From positions 1 to 64,000 of the forward strand of contig NZ_JAVDXV010000011.1 in assembly GCF_031458115.1 (NCBI RefSeq): DNA of 64,000 nt, read 5' to 3'. The notes beneath the pieces were generated by a model, which made no database searches, had not been told where the DNA came from, and saw only the letters and a list, made by a program, of their open reading frames with translations. The position numbers and the translations under genes are program-made. Below, piece by piece: positions 8,789 through 17,988 of the stretch (the stretch's first letter is position 1; every line of letters starts with the position of its first letter). This DNA comes from Pelomonas asaccharophilus_A. GTDB lineage: Bacteria; Pseudomonadota; Gammaproteobacteria; Burkholderiales; Burkholderiaceae_C.

Positions 8789-9688
8789 ATGCTTGACCTC
8801 ACCGCCGGCGCCACCGCTGACCAGCCCGTCTTCGACGTGCTGGGCCGCTCGCTGGCGCGCCGTGAACGTGAGGTCGCGCTGCCCGACGGCCTGCGGCTGG
8901 TGCAATGGCACAACCACGGCGGCCGCATGGACTACCAGCGCCCCGGCCACCACACGCTGTCGGTCTACCTGCAGGGCGGCCATGCCACCCACCTCATCGA
9001 GACGCCGGGCGAGACCGGCTCGCCGGGCTGCCACTGCATCCTGCCGGCCGAGCACGAGTCGCACTGGAACGTGGCCGGCCCGTTGCGCTTCGTGCATCTG
9101 TACCTGACGGCCGAGACCTGGGCCGACCGCGCCGTGCGCCTGCTGGACGCCGAGCCGCGCGCGCTCACGCTGGAGCAGCGCATTTTTGGTGCCGACGCCA
9201 CACTGGCCGACTGGGGCCGCGAGGTCGCCGCGCTGGACTGGCAGGACCCCGCCCAGCGCCTGCACATCGACGCGCTGAGCCAGGCGGCTCTGGACCACCT
9301 GGTGCTGCAGGCGGCACGGCCCCGCCAGCGCGAGCGGGCTGAACGGTCAGCCGGCGGCCTGTCCAGCGCGGCCCGCCGCCGCGTGCTGGGCTTCATTGAC
9401 GCCCACCTGGACAGCGCCGACCTGACCTTGCCACGCCTGGCGGACCAGGCCCACCTGTCCGAATTCCACTTCGCCCGCATGTTCCGCGCGTCCATGGGCT
9501 GCACGGTGCACGACTGGGTCGCCGCCCGCCGGCTGGACCGCGCCCGCGCGCTGCTGCGCGAAACCGCGCTGCCGCTGGCGGACATCGCCGCCGCCTGCGG
9601 CTATGCCAGCGCGAGTCACCTGAGCCAGCGATTCAGGGCCGCCACCGGCACCACGCCGGGGCAATACCGCCAGGTCTTGGCCGCTTGA
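8789..9688 (+). CDS. AraC/XylS family transcriptional regulator
   Basis: The 299-residue regulator has an N-terminal ligand-sensing half (GHHTLSVYLQGGHATHLIET resembles the cupin-like AraC sensor) and a C-terminal double helix-turn-helix from about residue 195. The recognition segments are LTLPRLADQAHLSEFHFARMF and LPLADIAAACGYASASHLSQRF, ending in the family motif GTTPGQYR. It is divergent from the EamA-type exporter and is the obvious candidate to control it, perhaps inducing export in response to the exported compound. No operator could be defined by eye. Confidence 0.92.
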   Translation: MLDLTAGATADQPVFDVLGRSLARREREVALPDGLRLVQWHNHGGRMDYQRPGHHTLSVYLQGGHATHLIETPGETGSPGCHCILPAEHESHWNVAGPLRFVHLYLTAETWADRAVRLLDAEPRALTLEQRIFGADATLADWGREVAALDWQDPAQRLHIDALSQAALDHLVLQAARPRQRERAERSAGGLSSAARRRVLGFIDAHLDSADLTLPRLADQAHLSEFHFARMFRASMGCTVHDWVAARRLDRARALLRETALPLADIAAACGYASASHLSQRFRAATGTTPGQYRQVLAA

Positions 9689-9772
9689 GCGTCAGCTACT
9701 GCCAACACGCCGTCAGCAATCACCTGCGAGTTAGGGGGCGCGCGCCGCGGCGCTGTGGCCCACTATCTAGCC

Positions 9773-9904
9773 ATGTTCACGCCCGCACGCCTTCGCGTCA
9801 CCGCCGCGCTCCTCGCGGCGCTGCTGGGCATGGCCGTGCCGCTGTACGAAACCACGCGCGAGCTGCTCGATGAACCGCTCGCCATGCTGACGCCACAACG
9901 TTAG
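9773..9904 (+). CDS. Small hydrophobic protein, hypothetical (43 aa)
   Basis: A short ATG frame encodes 43 residues with one hydrophobic stretch (TAALLAALLGMAVPLY) flanked by basic and acidic residues, like a single-pass membrane peptide. A TATCTA hexamer sits just upstream, so the transcript may have a very short leader. Its TAG stop abuts the first base of a dispersed repeat that elsewhere in the window starts at the ends of genes, which modestly supports the reading. No family was recognised. Confidence 0.4.
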   Translation: MFTPARLRVTAALLAALLGMAVPLYETTRELLDEPLAMLTPQR

Positions 9905-10038
9905 CCCCTCGCCCAGTCTCGCCACGCTGAACGCCGGCGTGACTGGTCGGTCCCCGAGGGGCGGCGATGCTCGCGGGGCTTAACCCGCTCGCACATCGCC
10001 AGACGGGCCGGCTTGGGAGCGGCCCGGCGCTCGGCCCG
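9904..10038 (+). repeat. Dispersed 3'-end element, copy A
   Basis: Element of about 135 bp beginning GCCCCTCGCCCAGTC and ending near GGCGCTCGGCCC; three further copies lie at 41182, 52597 and 55690. The internal parts are a GTCGGTCCCCGAGGGG hairpin region, a long stem GGCGATGCTCGCGGG...CCCGCTCGC..ATCGCC, and a final GGGCCG/CGGCCC stem. It begins at the stop codon of the small ORF, in the same orientation, and ends about 90 bp before the alpha-2-macroglobulin gene. In the central stem this copy has G-C where the other three have C-G, a compensatory change. Confidence 0.9.
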
Positions 10039-10128
10039 GAAGAAAGAGGGGTGCCGCGTGGGGAATTTCTCCGCCCGAATCCGCCTCCTTCCCTCCCTAC
10101 ACTCGCCCCGCACTCTTGAGGGGCAGGG

Positions 10129-13100
10129 ATGGCATCCAGCATCGTGAAGAAGGCCGTTGTGGCGGCGGTGGTCGTGGCCGGCGCGGCCGTGGCGGGGTAC
10201 TTCGGGTGGCAGCATTTCAAGACACCCGGCCTGCCCAGCAGCGCCGAGGTGGGCGCGGAGGAAGCGGCCTTCAGCTTCAGCGAGTGCAAGGCGCGGCTGT
10301 TCGACGGGTCGCCGGCCATCGCGGTGATGTTCACGCAGGCGCTGGATGCCAAGCAGGACTTCGGCAAGCTGCTGACTGCCAGCGAGGGCGAAGCGCCCAA
10401 GCGGCGTAACGACGGCACGGTGGACCCCAACAACAAACCAGCGGATGCCAGCTTCAAGCCCCTGGCCGCCCGCTGGGTGCTGGGCGACAACCCGCGCGTG
10501 CTCTACCTGCCCCACGCCACGCCCGACCGCAGCTATCGCATCACGCTGAACGCCGACCTCGCCGCCCGCAGCGGCGCCAAGCTGGCCACGGCGCAGAGCT
10601 GCGAAGCCGTCAGCGAGTCCATGCCGGCCAGCTTCTACTTCGCCAGCCGCGGCCTGGTGCTGCCGGCCGGCCAGAACGGCGGGCTGCCGGTGGTGACCGT
10701 CAACACGCCCGAGGTGGATGTGCAGTTCCTGCGCATCAAGCCGGAGTCACTGGCGGCCTTCCTGGATCAGGTGGGCGGCCGCCGCGAGCGCTCGGGCCGT
10801 GGAGGCGCCGACGAGGAAGGCGATTACTACTACGACGGCTATGGCGACAACCAGCGCCGGATGAAGGGCACCGTCGGCGGCTGGGTGCTGGACGAACTGC
10901 GCGCGATGAGCGAGAGCGTCTACATCTCCCGCTTCAAGACCGACGAGCGCGCCAACCGCCGCAACACCAGCTTCCTGCCGGTGGAGAAGATCAAGGCGCT
11001 GCAGGAGCCTGGCATCTATGTGGCGGTCATGAGCCAGCCGGGCCGCTTTGGCTGGGACTACCAGGTCACGCACTACTACGTGACAGACATCGGCCTGCAC
11101 CTGCGCCGCCACGCCGCGCAGATCGACGTGTTCGCCACGTCGCTGAAGAGCGGCAACGCATTGCGCGGCGTGGAGCTGAGCCTGGTGGACGAGGCCGGCA
11201 AGGTGCTGGGCCAGGCCCAGACCGACAGCGACGGCCATGCGGTGTTCACCGGCACCAACGGCAAGGTGGGCGACCTGGCGCGGCTGGTGCTGGCGCGCAA
11301 GGGCGGCGAAATGTCGGTGCTGTCGCTGCGCGACGCGGCGCTGGACCTGACCGAGTTCGACGCCACCGGCCACCCGTCGCGCAGCAACAAGGTGTTCGTC
11401 TACTCGGGCCGCGACCTGTACCGGCCGGGCGAGGCCTTCAACGTCTCCGTGCTGAGCCGCGATGCCGACAGCCGGCTGCCGTCCAAGCTGCTGCCACTGA
11501 CGATCACGGTGAAGAAGCCCGATGGCAGCAAGCTCGTCGAGCAGCTGGTGCAGCCGAACAAGCTGGGCCAGGGCTACTTTCAGCACACCATCGCGCTGCC
11601 CGCCGACGCGCCCACCGGCGGCTGGACGCTGCAGGCCCGTGTGGACCCCGCCGCCAAACAGCCCGATGCGCAATGGAGCTTCAAGGTCGAGGAGTTCCTG
11701 CCCGAGCGCATGAAGCTCACGCTGACCGCGCCCGAGGCGGCGCTGACCGGCGAGGTCAGCCTGCCCGTGCAGGTGCAGGGCGACTACCTCTACGGCGCGC
11801 CCGCCGCCGGCAATCGCTTGCAGTCCACCGTGTCCACCGAGCGCCTGGTCAACCCGCTGGCGCAGAAGCTCCCCGGCTACCTGTTCGGCGACTTCGCCGA
11901 CGACAAGGCCCGCAGCCGGCAAGACCTGCCCGAGCAGGAACTGGACGAGCAGGGCAAGGCGCAGGTCGCGCTGACCGCCAACCTTTCCGAGCGCAGCTCG
12001 CCCATGCGCGTGCGTGGCGCCTTCAGCCTGCTGGAAAGCGGCGGTCGACCCGTGGTGCGCAGCATCGAGCGCACCTGGTGGCCGGCACCCACGCTGGTGG
12101 CCGTGCGCCCGCTGTTCGACCGCAACGTCGCGCCCGAGGGCGGCCTGGCGGGCTTCGAGGTGCAGCGCGTGGACGCCACCGGCGCCTTCAAGCCCGCCAA
12201 GGACCTGAAGCTCACGCTCACCTACGAGGAACGCCAGTGGTACTGGCGTTATGACGACGGCCGCGGCTGGCATTCCGGCTTCAACACGACGGACGAACTG
12301 GTCGAGGCCCGCACGCTGAACCTGAGCGCCAAGACCACGGTGAACCTGCCCGTGCGCTGGGGCCGCTACCGCCTGGAGATCGAAGACCCGTCGACGAAGG
12401 AAACTCTGCGCTACGCCTTCTACGCCGGCTACGGCGCGCAGGACGCCGACGACATCGGCAACCGCCCCGACCGCGTGCAGCTGCAGCTCAAGGGTTCGCC
12501 GTTCAAGCCCGGCGACGACGCCAAGCTGACCATCAAGCCGCCGCACGACGGCGAGGCCGTCGTCACCGTCGAGGGTGACCGCGTGCTGTGGAGCAAGCGC
12601 GTCGGCGTGAAGGCCTCGGGCACGGAGCTCACCATCCCGGTCGGCACCACGCCCGAGTGGCAGCGGCAGGACTTGTACGTCACCGTCGCCGCCTTCCGCC
12701 CCGGCAGCCAGGGCGACCGCATCACGCCGGCCCGCGCGCTGGGCCTGGTGCACCTGCCGCTGAACCGCGAGGACCGCAAGCTGAAGGTGGCGCTGGAGGC
12801 GCCGGCCAAGACGGTGCCATCCACCACGCTGCCCGTGAAGGTAAAGGCACCGCAGCTGGCCGGCAAGGCGGCGATCGTCACGGTCTCTGCCGTGGACGTG
12901 GGCATCCTGAACATCACCAACTTCAAGACGCCCGACCCGACCGACTACTTCTTCGGCAAGCACCGCTACGGCGCCGACATGCTGGACCTCTACGGCCGCC
13001 TCATCGAGAAGATGGACGGCAACACCGCGCAGCAGAAGTTCGGCGGCGACGCCGGCAAGCGCGACACGCAGAGCATGCCGCGCAAGGTGCTGCTGGTGGA

Positions 13101-15225
13101 CCTGTTCAGCGGCCCCGTGACGCTGGATGCCAAGGGCGAGGCGACGATCAGCCTCAAGCTGCCGGACTTCAATGGCACGCTGCGGCTGATGGCCGTCGTC
13201 AGCAGCGCAGACAGCTATGGCTCCACGCAGGCCGACACGGTGGTCGCCGCGCCGCTGGTGGCCGAGTTGAACATGCCGCGCTTCATCGCGCCGGGCGACA
13301 AGGCGACCATCGCGCTGGACGTGACCAACCTCAGCGGCGCGCCGCAAGAGGTCAAGGTCGCGCTGACTGCCACCGGACCGGTGCGCATTACCGGCAACGC
13401 CGAGCCCATCAAGCTCGCCGACAAGCAACGCCAGATCCTGCGCTTCCAGGCCGAGGCGCTGGATGCCTACGGCCTGGCGCCAATCAAGATGATCGTCACG
13501 GCCGGCGCGCTGAAGCTGGAACGCGAGGCCGCGCTGCAGGTGCAGCCCGTCACGCCGCTGACGCGCGAGAGCCGCCGCATCCGCCTGGAGCCCGGCGCCA
13601 CGCAGGTGGTCGAGAAGAGTCTGCTGGACAGCTACTGGGCCGGCTCCGCCACGCTCAGCATGAGCGTCAGCAACACGCCGCCCATCGACATCAAGGACCA
13701 GGTGCAAGGCCTGTTGATGTACCCCTACGGCTGCCTGGAGCAGACGACGTCCAGCGCCTACCCGCTGGTCTTCATCGACGACGCGGCCGCCAAGCGCTGG
13801 GGCATGACGCCCATCCCCCGCGAGGAGCGCGCCAAGCGGCTGGAAGGCGCCTTCGCCCGCCTGGCCGGCATGCAGCAGCCGCGCGGCGGCTACGGCCTGT
13901 GGGCAGCCGGCAACCCGTATGAAGGCTGGCTCAGCGCCTATGTCACCGGCTTCTTGCAGGACGCTCGCGACGCCGGTTTCGCCGTGCCCGAGGCGCAGCT
14001 CGCCAAGTCGCTGGAAGGCCTGACCGAGCAGTTCCAGCGCACGCCCGGCCAGCAGATGACGCCGCCCTCAGCGCCGCGCCGCAACGACAAGGGCTACATC
14101 GCCGACTACCGCGAGGCCGAAGTGCTGCGCCTGGCCCACCAGCGCTTTGCCGAGGCCACGCACGCCGGCTACATCCTGGCCCGCGAGCAGAAGGCGCCGC
14201 TGGCCACGCTGCGCACGCTGCACGACAAGCACCGTGCCAGCGCCCTGAGCCCGCTGCCGCTGGTGCAGCTGTCATTGGCGTTGAAGCTGATGGGCGACGA
14301 CGCCCGCGCCAAGGCCGCGCTGGACGACGCGATGGCCCGCCCCTACGGCTACCAGCCCGACGACGGCCCATGGGGCCAATGGCTGGGCGACTACGGCTCC
14401 CGCATCCGCGACCGGGCCATGGCCTATGCGCTGCTGCTGCGCCACAAGGTCGAGCACGACAAGCGCGAGAACCTGCTGTTCGACCTGGCCGACGACTTCG
14501 GCAAGCGCAACTACTACTCCACGCAGGAGCGCCTGTCCCTCTTCGTCGCCGTGCAGGCCGCGACCCAAGGCGCCGGCAAGGACGACGCCTGGAAGACCAC
14601 GCTGACCGTCGGCGCCAAGGCCGACGCCTGGACCGGCAGCGGCACCGGCCAACAGAGCTTCGCCATCGAGCCGCTGAAGTCCGGCCTCGCGCTGAAGAAC
14701 GACGGCGCCACGCCGCTGTATGTGGACGTCACCGCCCAGGGCTACCCGGTCAAGCCGCTGCCGCCCAGCAGCGACCGCATCAGCGTGGAGCGCGCGATGT
14801 TCACGACCGACGGCAAGCTGGTGACGGCGCGGCAGTTCACGACAGGCGAGATGTACGTCGTCCGCCTGCGCGTGAAGGCCGCGCAGACCATCAAGGACGG
14901 CCTGGTGGTGGACCGCATTCCCGCCGGCTTCGAGATCGAGAACCTGAACCTCAGCCAGGGCCCGCAGGCCGGCGAGTTCACGGTGGAAGGCGTCAACGTG
15001 GCCCAGGCGAATGCCAACGACCGCATCGTCCACACCGAGTACCGCGACGACCGCTTCGTCGCCGCGGCGCGGCTGGGGCAGCCGTTGGACCTGTTCTATC
15101 TGGTGCGGGTGGTGACGCCTGGCAAGTACGTCGTGCCGGCGACGTTTGCGGAGGATATGTATCGGGCAGAGGTGAGGGGGGTTGGCCGGGCCGAAGGGGA
15201 GATCGTGGTGGTGGACAAGCGGTGA
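10129..15225 (+). CDS. Bacterial alpha-2-macroglobulin family protein (YfhM type) with thioester motif
   Basis: The 1698-residue giant periplasmic protease trap has an N-terminal membrane anchor (residues 8-24; no lipobox Cys, so it is not a lipoprotein as many relatives are). MG-type beta domains follow, including the RDLYRPGEAFNVSVL motif of the MG2 region. The internal thioester YGCLEQ lies at about 1200-1205 (Cys1202), followed by the alpha-helical thioester domain with GGYGLW. It binds and entraps foreign proteases and normally works with the peptidoglycan synthase PBP1C, whose gene is usually next door; here pbpC lies 4 kb downstream. It is preceded by a dispersed repeat, with GAGGGGCAGG as ribosome-binding site. 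Confidence 0.95.
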   Translation: MASSIVKKAVVAAVVVAGAAVAGYFGWQHFKTPGLPSSAEVGAEEAAFSFSECKARLFDGSPAIAVMFTQALDAKQDFGKLLTASEGEAPKRRNDGTVDPNNKPADASFKPLAARWVLGDNPRVLYLPHATPDRSYRITLNADLAARSGAKLATAQSCEAVSESMPASFYFASRGLVLPAGQNGGLPVVTVNTPEVDVQFLRIKPESLAAFLDQVGGRRERSGRGGADEEGDYYYDGYGDNQRRMKGTVGGWVLDELRAMSESVYISRFKTDERANRRNTSFLPVEKIKALQEPGIYVAVMSQPGRFGWDYQVTHYYVTDIGLHLRRHAAQIDVFATSLKSGNALRGVELSLVDEAGKVLGQAQTDSDGHAVFTGTNGKVGDLARLVLARKGGEMSVLSLRDAALDLTEFDATGHPSRSNKVFVYSGRDLYRPGEAFNVSVLSRDADSRLPSKLLPLTITVKKPDGSKLVEQLVQPNKLGQGYFQHTIALPADAPTGGWTLQARVDPAAKQPDAQWSFKVEEFLPERMKLTLTAPEAALTGEVSLPVQVQGDYLYGAPAAGNRLQSTVSTERLVNPLAQKLPGYLFGDFADDKARSRQDLPEQELDEQGKAQVALTANLSERSSPMRVRGAFSLLESGGRPVVRSIERTWWPAPTLVAVRPLFDRNVAPEGGLAGFEVQRVDATGAFKPAKDLKLTLTYEERQWYWRYDDGRGWHSGFNTTDELVEARTLNLSAKTTVNLPVRWGRYRLEIEDPSTKETLRYAFYAGYGAQDADDIGNRPDRVQLQLKGSPFKPGDDAKLTIKPPHDGEAVVTVEGDRVLWSKRVGVKASGTELTIPVGTTPEWQRQDLYVTVAAFRPGSQGDRITPARALGLVHLPLNREDRKLKVALEAPAKTVPSTTLPVKVKAPQLAGKAAIVTVSAVDVGILNITNFKTPDPTDYFFGKHRYGADMLDLYGRLIEKMDGNTAQQKFGGDAGKRDTQSMPRKVLLVDLFSGPVTLDAKGEATISLKLPDFNGTLRLMAVVSSADSYGSTQADTVVAAPLVAELNMPRFIAPGDKATIALDVTNLSGAPQEVKVALTATGPVRITGNAEPIKLADKQRQILRFQAEALDAYGLAPIKMIVTAGALKLEREAALQVQPVTPLTRESRRIRLEPGATQVVEKSLLDSYWAGSATLSMSVSNTPPIDIKDQVQGLLMYPYGCLEQTTSSAYPLVFIDDAAAKRWGMTPIPREERAKRLEGAFARLAGMQQPRGGYGLWAAGNPYEGWLSAYVTGFLQDARDAGFAVPEAQLAKSLEGLTEQFQRTPGQQMTPPSAPRRNDKGYIADYREAEVLRLAHQRFAEATHAGYILAREQKAPLATLRTLHDKHRASALSPLPLVQLSLALKLMGDDARAKAALDDAMARPYGYQPDDGPWGQWLGDYGSRIRDRAMAYALLLRHKVEHDKRENLLFDLADDFGKRNYYSTQERLSLFVAVQAATQGAGKDDAWKTTLTVGAKADAWTGSGTGQQSFAIEPLKSGLALKNDGATPLYVDVTAQGYPVKPLPPSSDRISVERAMFTTDGKLVTARQFTTGEMYVVRLRVKAAQTIKDGLVVDRIPAGFEIENLNLSQGPQAGEFTVEGVNVAQANANDRIVHTEYRDDRFVAAARLGQPLDLFYLVRVVTPGKYVVPATFAEDMYRAEVRGVGRAEGEIVVVDKR

Positions 15226-15367
15226 GCGAGCGCGAGGCGGTACTTTGCCTACCGGCTGTTTGCCGCTGCAGCGGCTGCAAGCTGACATCGAACGGAACTC
15301 CTTGATCGATTTCAGCAAGCGCGATCGCTAGCATCCGACGCACAACGATTGCGTCCTGGGAGAACAC

Positions 15368-17113
15368 ATGATTGACCCAACCAACTCTCTTGCGTTCTCG
15401 ATGCAGGCCAACAAGGGGGTGTACGCAATCCTCCTTGGGTCCGGCGTGTCACGAGCGGCCCAGATTCCAACGGGCTGGGAAGTGACCATCGAACTGGTAC
15501 GCAAGGCCGCAGCCATTCAGAAGGCCGACTGCGAGCCTAACCCTGCCGCCTGGTATCGCAGCTCGACCGGCAGCGACCCTGACTACTCGGTCCTTCTGGA
15601 CGCAGTGGCCAAGACGCCGGCGGAACGACAGCAACTACTCCGCCCCTACTTCGAGCCGACAGAGGAGCAGCGCGAGAAGGGTGAGAAGGCCCCGACGAAG
15701 GCCCACCGAGCCATCGCCCGCCTCGTGAAGCTTGGCTATGTACGGGTCGTCGTCACCACCAACTTCGATCGTCTGCTGGAAGTAGCGCTGGCGGACGTAG
15801 GCATTCAGCCCACGGTTCTGAGCACCGCAGACCAGATAGCTGGCGCGATGCCGCTCGTTCACACGGCCTGCACCGTCATCAAGGTGCATGGCGACTACCT
15901 TGACACGCGCATCCTCAACACGCCTGAGGAGCTGGCCACTTACCCGGACGCGTTCAACACACTGCTGGACCGTGTCTTCGACGAGTTCGGACTCGTCGTC
16001 TCGGGCTGGTCTGCGGATTGGGACGTCGCGCTAAAGGCGGCTATCGTTCGCGCGCCGAATCGGCGGTTCTCTACGTACTGGTCCAGCCGGGGGGAACCCA
16101 GCGCGACAGCGGCGGACCTCATCGCGCGACGCGCCGGCACCCTCGTTCGTTCTCCGGACGCTGACTCGTTCTTCACCGCGCTCGCCGAACAAGTGCAGGC
16201 GCTCGAAGACTTCGCCGCGCCTCACCCATTGTCCTCAGCCGCAGCAGTCGCAGCGCTAAAGCGATACCTAACCGAGCCCAAGCACCGCATTGCGCTGAAC
16301 GACCTAGTTCGCCGAGAGGTCGACCAAGTCGTCGATGCCACATCCGGCGCAAGGTTTGACCTGAACCAGCCTACTCCGGACGCTGACACGCTGCTGGCTA
16401 GGTTGAAGAGCTACGAAGCTGCATCGCAGACGCTGGTGCAACTTGCCTATCACGCTGGCTATTGGAGCGACGAGGCGCAGACGGCGCCCTGGGTTTCAGC
16501 GCTGCGGAGGCTCGCGCAACAGCCCGCTGGGGGCGGGTACGAGCTTTGGACCGCCCTTCGGCGCTACCCTGCCGCGATGCTCCTCTACTCGTTCGGCGTC
16601 GGAGCCATCCAGTCTGGAAACTTCAACGCGCTGCGCGTGCTGTTCAAGCTTCGGCTCAAGGGGCGGAACGACGAGGAGAAGAGCCTCGGCATGCAGGCTT
16701 CCCTCTGGCCTCTGGGAGGCGACAAGTTTCAGATTTTGAAAGGTCGGGAACGCCGGCACACCCCGCTTCACGAACACACCAGTCAGTTCTTGTTCGACCA
16801 ACTCAAGCGCTCCTTCGACAACGAAGCGGACTTCGCACAGTACTTTGACGAGTTTGAGGTGATCCTTGCACTTCACGTCGGCGCTGAACAGGTCGACCCG
16901 GGCGAGTACTACTGGGCGCCGCCTGGACCGTATTGCTGGCGGACAGACAATCTGAGACAGACGCTTGTGAAGATTCGAGCGTCCCTTGCAACGGGAGGGA
17001 ACGGCTCTCCTTACATTACGGCTTGCCCCGTAGGGAAGGACGTCGCCGCGGCTGAAACCAACATCGCCGGCCTCGAGGGATTCATCGGGCGAATCGGCTG
17101 GTCCTGGCGCTAG
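15368..17113 (+). CDS. SIR2-like domain protein, possible NAD-degrading defence effector
   Basis: The 581-residue protein has an N-terminal SIR2-like Rossmann domain: GSGVS (24-28), TTNFD with Asn132, KVHGDY with His174 (predicted catalytic) and GWSADWD (213-219). No zinc-binding Cys pairs are visible, so a deacetylase is unlikely. Residues about 290-581 form a helical region I do not recognise. SIR2 domains of this type (SIR2_2) occur as NADases in Thoeris, DSR and other anti-phage systems, but no TIR, HerA or Argonaute partner is present here. GC and codon use are lower and more even than in neighbours, suggesting transfer. A 14-bp perfect palindrome (GCCGCTGCAGCGGC) lies upstream at 15262-15275. 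Confidence 0.85.
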   Translation: MIDPTNSLAFSMQANKGVYAILLGSGVSRAAQIPTGWEVTIELVRKAAAIQKADCEPNPAAWYRSSTGSDPDYSVLLDAVAKTPAERQQLLRPYFEPTEEQREKGEKAPTKAHRAIARLVKLGYVRVVVTTNFDRLLEVALADVGIQPTVLSTADQIAGAMPLVHTACTVIKVHGDYLDTRILNTPEELATYPDAFNTLLDRVFDEFGLVVSGWSADWDVALKAAIVRAPNRRFSTYWSSRGEPSATAADLIARRAGTLVRSPDADSFFTALAEQVQALEDFAAPHPLSSAAAVAALKRYLTEPKHRIALNDLVRREVDQVVDATSGARFDLNQPTPDADTLLARLKSYEAASQTLVQLAYHAGYWSDEAQTAPWVSALRRLAQQPAGGGYELWTALRRYPAAMLLYSFGVGAIQSGNFNALRVLFKLRLKGRNDEEKSLGMQASLWPLGGDKFQILKGRERRHTPLHEHTSQFLFDQLKRSFDNEADFAQYFDEFEVILALHVGAEQVDPGEYYWAPPGPYCWRTDNLRQTLVKIRASLATGGNGSPYITACPVGKDVAAAETNIAGLEGFIGRIGWSWR

Positions 17114-17210
17114 CTTTTTCGCCGCCCACCATTGTGGGACGGGAGTTGTAACCAGGTGGGGCCGCAACCGTGGCCCTTGCTCGGTGTCCTCGCACCGGTC
17201 CCTTCGCTCG

Positions 17211-17240
17211 AATTCGGGGTCAGGTCTCAACTTGTAAATC
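17211..17240. other. REP-like sequence resembling those linked to IS200-type RAYT transposases
   Basis: The stretch contains GGGGTCAGGTCTCAACTTGT at 17216-17235. From memory, very similar strings recur in many proteobacteria next to REP-associated tyrosine transposases. No transposase gene is here, so this would be a remnant. It lies in the 207 bp between the SIR2 gene and vapB and may mark an insertion boundary. Confidence 0.4.
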
Positions 17241-17320
17241 CAGCCGCTCCGCTGTTTGGGTCGCGCGCTTGCAGCAGCGTCCCAAATTCCTTACGATCCC
17301 TCGATACGAAAGGAATCCAC

Positions 17321-17545
17321 ATGCCCGACGCCACCCTCACCGCCAAAGGCCAGACCACCATCCCCAAGGAAATTCGTGAGCAACTGGGCCTGGAAGCCGG
17401 CGACAAGCTGACCTTCACGACGCTCAGCGACGGCACGGTGGTCATGCGCGCCAAAACGCGCAGCCTGCTGGACCTGGCCGGCAGCCTGTCACGCCCTGGC
17501 CAGCCCTCGGTCGATGTGGCCGACATGAAGCCGTTGCGCGCCTGA
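17321..17545 (+). CDS. vapB: AbrB-family antitoxin (VapB type)
   Basis: The 74-residue swapped-hairpin AbrB DNA-binding protein has TLTAKGQTTIPKEIREQLGL and GDKLTFTTLSDGTVVMR at the N-terminus and a short tail that would wrap the toxin. The ATG at 17321 has an AAAGGA ribosome-binding site. It is 22 bp upstream of the PIN toxin. An inverted repeat TTTGGG/CCCAAA (17255-17286, 20-nt loop) sits just before it and is a candidate autoregulatory operator. Confidence 0.9.
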   Translation: MPDATLTAKGQTTIPKEIREQLGLEAGDKLTFTTLSDGTVVMRAKTRSLLDLAGSLSRPGQPSVDVADMKPLRA

Positions 17546-17567
17546 CGACCTCAGACGGCCTACCGCG

Positions 17568-17975
17568 TTGACCATCGCCATCGACACCAACGTCCTCGTG
17601 CGCCTGCTGGTGCGCGACGACGCGGCGCAGTTCACCGCCGCCGCTCGTCTCGTCCAGCAGGCCGAGACCGCCGGCCAACCGCTGCTGATCCTGCTGGGCG
17701 CGTTGCTGGAAACCGAATGGGTGCTGCGCAGCCGCTACCGGCTGGACAAGCCCGCCATTGCCAATACCTTTGCGCGGTTGCTGGAGGTGGATGGCGTCGT
17801 CTTCGAGCACGAGGCAACGGTCGAAGAAGCGCTCTACATCTGGACCCAACACACCGGCGCCGACTTCGCCGACTGCCTGCTCAACGCCCGCGCCGCTCAC
17901 CTTGGCTGCACGCGCTTCGTGACCTTCGATGCCGGCGCATCCAAGCTGCCGCGCGCAGAACTCTTGACTTCCTGA
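17568..17975 (+). CDS. vapC: PIN-domain ribonuclease toxin (VapC type)
   Basis: The 135-residue PIN ribonuclease has acidic metal-binding residues at Asp6 (AIDTNVLVRLLVRDD), Glu48 or Glu50 (LLETEW), Asp99/Asp102 (GADFADCL) and Asp121 (VTFDAGASKL). It starts with TTG at 17568, 22 bp after vapB. Such toxins cut tRNA or rRNA when the antitoxin is lost. The active site is intact, so the pair is probably functional. GC matches the chromosome, unlike the SIR2 gene beside it. Confidence 0.9.
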   Translation: MTIAIDTNVLVRLLVRDDAAQFTAAARLVQQAETAGQPLLILLGALLETEWVLRSRYRLDKPAIANTFARLLEVDGVVFEHEATVEEALYIWTQHTGADFADCLLNARAAHLGCTRFVTFDAGASKLPRAELLTS

Positions 17976-17988
17976 GACCCACAACACC

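Noticed and set aside
10747..13707. 986-codon open frame on the minus strand inside alpha-2-macroglobulin
   Set aside because: High-GC shadow; composition (Gln/His/Arg/Ala rich) is that of the antisense of a real gene, with no family match.
15368..17113. Thoeris, DSR or SIR2-HerA defence system
   Set aside because: No TIR, HerA or other partner gene is adjacent and length differs from DSR proteins; only a generic SIR2-domain call is supported.
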